A stretch of 26,548 nt of DNA from RGIG1918 sp964570895 (GTDB lineage Bacteria > Cyanobacteriota > Vampirovibrionia > Gastranaerophilales > Gastranaerophilaceae), in the NCBI GenBank assembly GCA_964570895.1, contig CAZMZD010000018.1, positions 1 through 26,548 of the forward strand, written 5' to 3'. The translations under genes were made by a program, and so were the position numbers. The notes under the pieces are model-generated. The model was not told where the DNA came from. It worked only from the letters and a program-made list of their open reading frames with translations, and searched no databases. Of the stretch, positions 1 through 5,935 are shown in pieces (position 1 is the stretch's first letter; every line of letters begins with the position of its first letter).

Positions 1-180
1 TTGTTTCAATCTTCATACTTCCTTTTCAAATAATAATTACAAAAATATGATAGATAATAATTAGACAAAAAGATATTACCCACGTGGGCTATTTTTTATG
101 CTTTATTACAAAATGGCAAACTTATGTACAAAGGTGGCAGCAAAATTTGTTGTTGGGATAAAAACCCCAACCTACGGGCT
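1..180 (+). repeat. Left outer inverted repeat (about 180 bp)
   Basis: This stretch matches the reverse complement of the last 180 bases of the window. By eye there are about 10 mismatches, and the outermost 55 bases are identical. It holds a palindrome CCCACGTGGG followed by a T-run (around 80-97), which is terminator-like, and a REP-like hairpin core (GTTGGG...CCCCAAC around 152-171). No transposase or coding frame is convincing here. It could be the edge of an assembly contig falling in a dispersed repeat, or a true inverted repeat. Confidence 0.85.
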
Positions 181-193
181 ACGTTCTACAATT

Positions 194-224
194 TTTGTCA
201 CAATTATGGTGCGTATAAATGCAC
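194..224 (+). repeat. Short dispersed repeat module, left copy
   Basis: These about 31 bases, centred on GGTGCGTATAAA, recur in inverted orientation at 25851-25880 with a few substitutions and one base of length difference. The module lies just inside the outer inverted repeat on this side and about 490 bp inside it on the other, so the two window ends share more than one repeat module. Confidence 0.55.
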
Positions 225-246
225 CCTGTGGCTTAAGAATTATGCC

Positions 247-266
247 GTTGGGCCCACTACCCCAAC
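247..266 (+). repeat. REP-like hairpin GTTGGG/CCCAAC
   Basis: A 6-bp stem (GTTGGG with CCCAAC) encloses an 8-nt loop. It belongs to the GTTGGG-type palindromes seen also at 25888-25907 and inside the outer repeats. It ends 14 bp upstream of the nadD -10 box. Confidence 0.5.
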
Positions 267-280
267 AACTAAACTTCATG

Positions 281-286
281 TATAAT
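281..286 (+). promoter_or_regulatory. -10 box of nadD, leaderless geometry
   Basis: A perfect TATAAT is followed by six bases (ATTCCT) and then the nadD ATG at 293. Transcription would begin at or next to the A of the start codon. There is no Shine-Dalgarno sequence before this ATG. No good -35 is visible 16-18 bp upstream. Confidence 0.55.
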
Positions 287-292
287 ATTCCT

Positions 293-838
293 ATGAACTG
301 TTATTTTTTTGGAACTTTTGACCCTGTTCACCTTGGGCATATAGAAATTGCAAAATATGTTGAAGAAAAATTTAGCACAAAAGTTATTTTTGTGCCGACC
401 CCGTCTTCGCCTGAAAAAACAGGGCAAACGGCTGTTCAAGATAGAATAAATATGCTAAGCTTTGTGCTTCCGGATGATAAAATATCAAAAATTGAGCTTG
501 AAATTGAGCCGCCAAACTATACCTATAAAACAATCGAAAAGCTTGGAAAATCTTATTTTATTTTGGGTTACGACCAATTTTTAAACATTGAAAATTGGAA
601 AAAAACAGATTATTTAAAAGAAATGTTGCATTTTTTGGTAATTCCAAGAAAAACGACAGAACAACCGAATTTTACAAGACAAAAAGAATTGGGGTATAAT
701 TTTTCTATACTTGATTTTCCTTTGGTGAATGTTTCGTCAACTGAAATCAGAAATAAAATGAAAACAGGCGAAAGCATTGAAGGGCTCGTCGATAAGAAAG
801 TGGAAAAATATATTTATGAACAAAGATTATATTTTTGA
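293..838 (+). CDS. nadD: Nicotinate-nucleotide adenylyltransferase
   Basis: NadD joins nicotinate mononucleotide and ATP to give deamido-NAD in cytoplasmic NAD synthesis. The N-terminus carries the nucleotidyltransferase motif GTFDPVHLGH, with the two catalytic histidines, and the C-terminal half carries SSTEIRNKM, the (I/V)SSTxIR motif of the family. From ATG 293 the protein is 181 aa, close to the usual 190-210. The open frame runs back to 98, but those extra 65 residues come from the repeat DNA and show no homology-like features, so I start at 293. An ATG at 278 would add five residues and cannot be excluded. The TATAAT at 281-286 favours 293 and a leaderless message. The 3' end overlaps yqeK by 23 bp, the common nadD-yqeK pairing. 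Confidence 0.93.
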   Translation: MNCYFFGTFDPVHLGHIEIAKYVEEKFSTKVIFVPTPSSPEKTGQTAVQDRINMLSFVLPDDKISKIELEIEPPNYTYKTIEKLGKSYFILGYDQFLNIENWKKTDYLKEMLHFLVIPRKTTEQPNFTRQKELGYNFSILDFPLVNVSSTEIRNKMKTGESIEGLVDKKVEKYIYEQRLYF

Positions 839-1388
839 TTGGCTAAAGAAAAATTTGACAGAAGAAAGATATGAACACACGCTTGGAACGGCTGAATGTG
901 CTAGGCTTCTTGCAACAATGTTTGATGAAGACCCCAATAAAGCAGAGCTTGCAGGGCTTTTGCATGACACAGCAAAATGCCACTCAACGGAAAAATTGCT
1001 TGAAATAATTAAAGAGAAACTTCCTGAAATTCCTGAATGCGAGCTTTTGAATTATAAAACATATCATGCACCGGTCGGCGCGTATATTGTGGAAAATGAG
1101 TTTGGAGTTAAAGACAAAGAAATCATTGACGCGATTAAATATCACACGCTTGGCAGAGTGGATATGACAAAATTTGAAATGATAATTTTCATCGCAGATA
1201 AAATTGAGGCAAGAACAAGGGATAAAGCCCACAATGACAAGATTTGGGCAATAATTAAAGAAAAAGGTTTGAAGGCTGCAATGTTTGTTCTTTTTTCAGA
1301 TACCATAAAATCCCTTGTTGAGAGAAAACTCCCGATATGCCCCACGACAATTGATGTTTACAACAGTTTGATTGATTTTGCTTCTTAA
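816..1388 (+). CDS. yqeK: HD-domain phosphohydrolase, YqeK family (Ap4A hydrolase)
   Basis: This is an HD-superfamily metal-dependent hydrolase. Characterised YqeK proteins split diadenosine tetraphosphate symmetrically into two ADP. The ordered motifs are visible: an early His in YEHTLG, the HD pair in LLHDTAK, a His in HAPVGAY, YHTLGR, and the late Asp in IFIADKIEARTRD. From ATG 816 the product is 190 aa, the normal length. An upstream in-frame start at 777 would lie deeper within nadD and add 13 residues that look like shadow translation. The pair nadD-yqeK is conserved in many bacteria, often followed by rsfS, which is not here; a transporter with its own promoter follows instead. The ribosome-binding site is weak, so translation is probably coupled to nadD. 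Confidence 0.9.
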   Translation: MNKDYIFDWLKKNLTEERYEHTLGTAECARLLATMFDEDPNKAELAGLLHDTAKCHSTEKLLEIIKEKLPEIPECELLNYKTYHAPVGAYIVENEFGVKDKEIIDAIKYHTLGRVDMTKFEMIIFIADKIEARTRDKAHNDKIWAIIKEKGLKAAMFVLFSDTIKSLVERKLPICPTTIDVYNSLIDFAS

Positions 1389-1389
1389 A

Positions 1390-1419
1390 TTGTGAATAAA
1401 TATTTGTTTGTGCTACACT
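1390..1419 (+). promoter_or_regulatory. Promoter for the symporter gene
   Basis: TTGTGA (1390-1395), an 18-bp spacer and an extended -10 TGCTACACT (1411-1419) resemble a sigma-70 promoter. It would start transcription near 1426, leaving a short leader with GGAG at 1439-1442 before the ATG at 1447. The same extended -10 form, TGCTACAAT, precedes the TPR gene at 25706. Confidence 0.5.
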
Positions 1420-1446
1420 TTTAATTGTCGGCAAAATTGGAGCTTA

Positions 1447-2787
1447 ATGAATAGTTCAAGATTAACATTATTTATATTCCTTGCATTTGCAGTAGGTATA
1501 TTATTTGGTTGGCTTTGCCCTGAATATGCCGTTAAAATGCAGTTTTTTGCTGATGTTTTCTTGAGAATGGTGAAAATGATTATCGCCCCTCTTATTTTTG
1601 CAACGTTGGTTGTTGGAATAGCAGGTCATGGCGATATGAAAAGCCTTGGCAAAATTGGGCTTAAAACCCTTGTGTATTTTGAAATTGTGACCACAATTGC
1701 GCTTGTGATTGGGCTTGCGGCGGCAAACATTTTAAAACCGGGGGTTGGCTTTAATATAGATTTATCTTCAATTTCACTTCAAGCGGTTGAAGGTATGAAG
1801 ACTGTTCATATTGACCATTCTATTAGCCACATGTTCTTAAATGCCGTTCCTGTCAGCCTTTTTGAAGCTATGGCAGACGGAAACTTGTTGCAAATTGTTG
1901 TTTTTGCTATCTTTTTTGCATTTGCAATTTGTGCAGTGGGCAAAAAAGCGCGCCCTGTGCTTGATTTTTTGCAAGGCGTTTGTGAAATTATGTTTAAGTT
2001 CACTGAATTTGTTATGATGTTTGCACCAATGGGTGTTTTTGGTGCAATTGCTGCAACAGTGGGTAAAAACGGCATTTCAATTTTAATGAGTTATGGTAAA
2101 TTGATTTGCGTAACATACACGGCGCTTATTGTCTTTGTGGTCACTGTTCTTTTGGTTGTGTGCAAAATCATCAAAATTCCGTTTTTTGGAATGCTCAAAG
2201 CTCTTAAAGACCCTGCGCTTCTTGCTTTTACAACGGCAAGCTCGGAAGCTGCGCTTCCTCGCGCAATGGAAGTTATGGAAAAATTTGGCGTGCCAAAAAA
2301 TATTGTAAGTTTTGTTATGCCAACAGGCTACACTTTTAACCTTGATGGCACAACTTTATATTTAACCCTTGCAACGCTATTCTGCGCTCAAATTGCAGGA
2401 ATAAACCTCTCTCTTGAAACGCAATTGATGATTATGGTTACTTTAATGCTCACATCTAAAGGTATAGCGGGCATTCCAAGGGTTTCGCTCGTCGTGCTTA
2501 CGGGAACGCTCACAAGTTTTGGTTTGCCTGTGGTTGGCGTTGCAATTTTGCTTGGAATTGACCAGATTTTAGATATGGGAAGAACAACAATAAATCTTAT
2601 CGGAAATTGCGTTGCAACAACGGTTGTTGCTTGTTGGGAACGTGATTTTGATTACGAAAAAATGAATAGATATATTGCGCCCGCTCCTAAAAAAGTCGAA
2701 GTAAAAAACAATTTAGACAGAATTAAAATTCAACCTGACATGCAAATTGACCATCAAGCTTCTGAAAAAAATTCTACTATCGTCTAA
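1447..2787 (+). CDS. Dicarboxylate/amino acid:cation symporter (GltP/DctA family)
   Basis: This is a secondary transporter of the inner membrane that couples uptake of aspartate/glutamate or C4-dicarboxylates to H+ or Na+. Hydrophobic segments fill nearly the whole chain. The family hairpin-2/TM7-TM8 signatures are clear: GYTFNLDGTTLY (the NMDGT-type motif), GIPRVSLVVL, and DMGRTTINLIGN. The last keeps the Asp, Arg and Asn that in GltPh contact the substrate; the Arg points to a substrate with a second carboxylate. From ATG 1447 (GGAG four bases upstream) it has 446 aa, the usual size. The open frame from 1408 would add 13 poor residues. The polar C-terminal 50 residues are probably cytoplasmic. 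Whether it prefers glutamate/aspartate or succinate/malate cannot be settled here. Confidence 0.9.
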   Translation: MNSSRLTLFIFLAFAVGILFGWLCPEYAVKMQFFADVFLRMVKMIIAPLIFATLVVGIAGHGDMKSLGKIGLKTLVYFEIVTTIALVIGLAAANILKPGVGFNIDLSSISLQAVEGMKTVHIDHSISHMFLNAVPVSLFEAMADGNLLQIVVFAIFFAFAICAVGKKARPVLDFLQGVCEIMFKFTEFVMMFAPMGVFGAIAATVGKNGISILMSYGKLICVTYTALIVFVVTVLLVVCKIIKIPFFGMLKALKDPALLAFTTASSEAALPRAMEVMEKFGVPKNIVSFVMPTGYTFNLDGTTLYLTLATLFCAQIAGINLSLETQLMIMVTLMLTSKGIAGIPRVSLVVLTGTLTSFGLPVVGVAILLGIDQILDMGRTTINLIGNCVATTVVACWERDFDYEKMNRYIAPAPKKVEVKNNLDRIKIQPDMQIDHQASEKNSTIV

Positions 2788-2821
2788 TTTAAAAATTTTT
2801 TCTTTAAGTTAAAACCCATTT

Positions 2822-3817
2822 ATGAAAGTTGTATTTTTTGATTTAACTAAAGAAGAACATGATTATTTTAAAACAAATTTACCTAAAAATATTGATAGTT
2901 ATTTTCATTCTGAGCCTTTTAATTCAAATTATTTTCCAGATAATGAAATTTTCAAAGCGGACGCAATCTCAATTTTTGTAGGAAATAGACTCGATGAAAA
3001 TATGCTCAAAAAATTTCCTAATTTAAAATATATTTTCACTCGCTCTGTGGGTTTTGACCATATAGACATAAACTATTGCAATTCAAAAGATATTAAAGTT
3101 TACACCGCAAAACACTATGGCGACAACACAATTGCGGAATACACTTTTGCAATTTTGCTCTCTGCAATAAGAAATATTCCGCCTGCGATAATTGATATTA
3201 AAGAAGGGAAGGTGAAGCAAGCAAAATATCGCGGGCTTGAATTATATGGCAAAACTTTGGGCATAATTGGGCTTGGCTCTGTCGGGCTTCAAGTTGCAAA
3301 AATTGCTCAAGCTTTTTCAATGAATGTGATTTGCTATGATATTCAAACAAATCCAAAATACAAATTTGTGAGTTTAGATGAATTGTTTGAAAAATCAGAT
3401 ATTATTTCGCTCCATATTCCGTATTTTGCGCAAACGGAGCACATTATAAACAAAGAAGCTTTTTCAAAAATGAAAAAAGGGGTTGTAATTGTGAACACTG
3501 CAAGAGGCGAACTTGTTGATGTTGACGCATTAATTGAGAATTTAAACAACGGAAAAGTGTCTTATGTAGCTTCTGACGTGCTCGAGTGTGAACATATTGT
3601 GCATGGCGATTATAAAAAGGATTTTTGCTTATCTTGCGTTGACACTCATTGCCTGCAAAAGTTTTTCTTAAACAATAAATTAATGAACACATCAAACGTT
3701 CTTGTGACCCCGCATATTGCATATAATACACATGAAGCGGTGAAAAGAATTTTAGAAATTACCTTGAAAAACATCGAATACGCGCGGGATGGAATTTTTA
3801 AAAACGTTGTTAATTAG
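2822..3817 (+). CDS. D-isomer 2-hydroxyacid dehydrogenase, D-lactate dehydrogenase type
   Basis: This NAD-dependent enzyme most likely interconverts pyruvate and D-lactate at the end of fermentation. The Rossmann motif GLGSVG (residues 150-155) is followed by an acidic residue in CYDI (Asp173), typical for NAD. Catalytic residues appear as Arg228 in NTARGELVD, a Glu in DVLECE (255 or 257) and His298 in VTPHIAYNT. The length of 331 aa is standard. An unusual Cys/His group (Cys256, His258, His261, Cys269, Cys272, His276, Cys277) sits between the catalytic Glu and His. The gene begins 34 bp after the symporter with no clear Shine-Dalgarno. Co-transcription would couple acid uptake with fermentation. 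Another 2-hydroxyacid substrate is possible. Its last codons fall in a 21-bp tandem repeat. Confidence 0.87.
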   Translation: MKVVFFDLTKEEHDYFKTNLPKNIDSYFHSEPFNSNYFPDNEIFKADAISIFVGNRLDENMLKKFPNLKYIFTRSVGFDHIDINYCNSKDIKVYTAKHYGDNTIAEYTFAILLSAIRNIPPAIIDIKEGKVKQAKYRGLELYGKTLGIIGLGSVGLQVAKIAQAFSMNVICYDIQTNPKYKFVSLDELFEKSDIISLHIPYFAQTEHIINKEAFSKMKKGVVIVNTARGELVDVDALIENLNNGKVSYVASDVLECEHIVHGDYKKDFCLSCVDTHCLQKFFLNNKLMNTSNVLVTPHIAYNTHEAVKRILEITLKNIEYARDGIFKNVVN

Positions 3818-3866
3818 GTGCAAACGGTTGTTAATTGAGTGCAAAAAGAGATTAATTGAGCGCGAG
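3804..3866 (+). repeat. 21-bp tandem repeat, three copies, across two convergent stop codons
   Basis: Units at 3804-3824, 3825-3845 and 3846-3866 share the core TTAATT at 3810, 3831 and 3852. Units 1 and 2 agree at 17 of 21 positions and units 2 and 3 at 13 of 21. Because 21 is seven codons, each unit carries an in-frame stop in the dehydrogenase frame. The first unit supplies the real stop (TAG, 3815-3817), and the third supplies the stop of the convergent regulator on the other strand. No hairpin terminator is seen in this gap. Confidence 0.75.
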
Positions 3867-4970
3867 CCATTTGTAAGTTTTTGGCACATCTTCAGGAAAA
3901 TCCGTTACGTAAATTCCGCCAAATCTGCCTCTTTGAATGTGAAGGAAGCCTTGACCTATAAGTTCTTTAATTGCTCTTCGAACAGTGTTTGTGCTCACAT
4001 TTAGTTTTTCTGAAAACTCTTGAACAGTGAGGGTTTTATCCCCTATTTCGCAATTTTTAAAAATATATTTTTTAATTTCGCTTGCAGCGTTTTCCCATCT
4101 ATATTGAAATTTTGGGGTTTGAGCCTTGCTTTTGACACCTGACATAAAAATTGATTTTTCAGATTTAATTTCCCCGATGTGTCGCCCTTCGTAAATTGTT
4201 CCGTATTTCCCTCTGCGGGAGGATATAACGCCTTTTTTTGCAAGCGATTGCATAATGTCGCTTAAAGTTTTAATGCTTAGAGAAAACATTTTTGAAAGCT
4301 CTTTTGTTGTTGGGATTTTTGCCCCAATTTCAAAATTATTTACAATGTAATTTTTGATTGTTTTTTCGTGAATTTCAGCAAGAGTCTTGTTTTTCACGGT
4401 TCTTGAAAGCGAATATTTTTTCTCGTTTTGGCTAAGTTCAATGTCTTTCAATAAAAACCAAGATTTTTCATTTTTTTTGTAAAATCTTTGCTCTAAAAAT
4501 CCTTCTTTGACAAGCGTTTCAAGCGCGAGGCAAACTGTGTTGTGCGAAGTTGCAATTTCTCTTGCAATCGCTCTTGTGCTTGGAATTTTTGAACCTTCAG
4601 TGAGCCCAAGTTCTATAATCAAATTTTTAATTTCTGATTTTGCGCTGTCTTTTTTTGAATATGATTTTTTAAATTTTGTTTTTTTATTTTTTGGGTTAGA
4701 AATAAATGTGCCAAGCCTTTGCTTTGAATAAAAATATCCTAAATCTTCCGCGTGGCGAATTGCATTCTGCACCGTTGAGGCAGAAACTTTTAGAAGTTCT
4801 GAAAGTTCTTGTTTTGAGGGCATTAAATCGTCTTCTTCAATTTCGCCTGATTTTAGCGAACTTTCAACCCATTCGCATATCCACTTCAAGATAATTTTAT
4901 CTTTTGTTTGTGTGCGATTTTCAAAATTTGGCAAGTTTTTATTAAATTTTGAAAGGGGGATTTTTTTCAT
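3852..4970 (-). CDS. Regulator with four tandem GntR-like winged-helix domains
   Basis: This is a probable DNA-binding transcription regulator built only of winged-helix units. Four repeats of the GntR N-terminal type are visible at about residues 26-93, 109-170, 200-261 and 295-357. Each has a helix, a PS/PT-x-x-E/A-L/I-(S/A) motif, a recognition-helix region such as VSASTVQNAIRHAEDLGYF or VSTNTVRRAIKELIGQGFL, and a Gly-rich wing such as RRGKYGTIY or QRGRFGGIY. Lysine-rich linkers separate them. No effector-binding (FCD, UTRA) or aminotransferase domain follows, unlike ordinary GntR regulators. The length is 372 aa. The start ATG overlaps the era stop codon (ATGA), so it is translated with era. 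The ligand, operator and targets are unknown; the convergent dehydrogenase/symporter genes are possible targets by position only. Confidence 0.8.
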   Translation of the reverse strand: MKKIPLSKFNKNLPNFENRTQTKDKIILKWICEWVESSLKSGEIEEDDLMPSKQELSELLKVSASTVQNAIRHAEDLGYFYSKQRLGTFISNPKNKKTKFKKSYSKKDSAKSEIKNLIIELGLTEGSKIPSTRAIAREIATSHNTVCLALETLVKEGFLEQRFYKKNEKSWFLLKDIELSQNEKKYSLSRTVKNKTLAEIHEKTIKNYIVNNFEIGAKIPTTKELSKMFSLSIKTLSDIMQSLAKKGVISSRRGKYGTIYEGRHIGEIKSEKSIFMSGVKSKAQTPKFQYRWENAASEIKKYIFKNCEIGDKTLTVQEFSEKLNVSTNTVRRAIKELIGQGFLHIQRGRFGGIYVTDFPEDVPKTYKWLALN

Positions 4971-5869
4971 AGTCCGTTTTGTATTCTTTTCACTATTTTT
5001 TCATCTTTTTGCCAATTTTTTTGAACTGAAACAAAAAGTTCTAAAAAGATTTTTTTATCAAAATTTCGCTCAAGTTCAAGCCTTGCGTCTGTGCCGATTT
5101 TTTTAAGCATAGAGCCATTTTTTCCGATGATTATACCTTTTTGCCCGCTTGTTGAAACAATGATTTTAGCGCTTATTACATCAATATTTTCTTTTTCTTC
5201 GTATTTTTCAATTAAAACTGCGCATTGGTGCGGAATTTCGTCGCTTGTGTTAAAAATAATTTTTTCTCTAATTGTTTCTGCCGCGATTGCCCTTAATGTT
5301 TGGTCTGTCACTTCGTCTTCGTCATAATATTTTTCGCCAATCGGTAAAAAGTCTTCAATTTTTGAAATTAAATCATCGAGGTTTCTTTTTGTTTTTGCGC
5401 TTACATAAATTGATGGCACGTTTTTTGGTTCAAATAATTTTTTGTATGAGAAAGTGTTAACCTCCCTTTTTTCGAGGTTTTTAATTAAATCCACTTTATT
5501 CAAAACAAGAATAATCGGCACATCGGTTTTTTTAAGGTAATTTTCGACAATCCATTTATCCCCTGCGCCTGCAGGTTCTGTCGCATCAACCAAAAACAGA
5601 ATTAAATTTGCACCCTCAAGGGCGTTATACGTTTCAGCGGATAAATTTTTCCCGAGCTCGTTCAGTGGTTTATGAACCCCCGGGGTATCCACAAAAACAA
5701 TTTGCATATTATCATTTGTATATATGCCTTTAATCTGCTTTCTTGTCGTTTGGGCGACAGGGCTTGTGATTGCAATCTTTTGCCCAAGAATTGAATTAAG
5801 CAGAGTAGATTTGCCGACATTCGGTCTTGAAATAATTGTTACGAAACCTGATTTAAACGAATTTTCCAT
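4967..5869 (-). CDS. era: GTPase Era, ribosome assembly factor
   Basis: Era binds the 3' end of 16S rRNA through its KH domain and acts in 30S subunit maturation. The N-terminal GTPase half shows G2 (QTTRKQIKG), G3 (VDTPGVHKP), G4 (LNKVDLI) and G5 (VSAKTK). The C-terminal KH domain shows the GKNG-type loop in IIIGKNGSMLKKIG. The length of 300 aa is normal. The P-loop reads SRPNVGKST (residues 14-22), where nearly all Era proteins have GRPNVGKST, so the first glycine is Ser14. The gene starts 24-25 nt downstream of a TATAAT on this strand that overlaps the -10 of the divergent gene. Its 3' end overlaps the winged-helix regulator by 4 bp, forming a two-gene operon. Confidence 0.95.
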   Translation of the reverse strand: MENSFKSGFVTIISRPNVGKSTLLNSILGQKIAITSPVAQTTRKQIKGIYTNDNMQIVFVDTPGVHKPLNELGKNLSAETYNALEGANLILFLVDATEPAGAGDKWIVENYLKKTDVPIILVLNKVDLIKNLEKREVNTFSYKKLFEPKNVPSIYVSAKTKRNLDDLISKIEDFLPIGEKYYDEDEVTDQTLRAIAAETIREKIIFNTSDEIPHQCAVLIEKYEEKENIDVISAKIIVSTSGQKGIIIGKNGSMLKKIGTDARLELERNFDKKIFLELFVSVQKNWQKDEKIVKRIQNGL

Positions 5870-5900
5870 TTTGCACTTAATAATTTTTGTTGTAAACTTA

Positions 5901-5909
5901 ATTATAACA
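5901..5909. promoter_or_regulatory. Overlapping, nearly symmetrical -10 boxes for divergent transcription
   Basis: The 9-bp stretch ATTATAAC reads TATAAT on the minus strand (5901-5906, preceded by TGT, an extended -10) and TATAAC on the plus strand (5904-5909). The shared core TTATAA is a perfect palindrome. Minus-strand transcripts would start near 5894 towards era, and plus-strand transcripts near 5916. The plus-strand start site would lie after the ATG at 5909, which argues for the downstream TTG at 5936 as start codon of the large gene. Confidence 0.5.
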
Positions 5910-5935
5910 TGACTTTTGGTAAGGGTAAGGTTTTT

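Noticed and set aside
98..292. 65-codon N-terminal extension of nadD
   Set aside because: It translates the outer repeat and the REP hairpin. Family homology begins at ATG 293, where the promoter also points.
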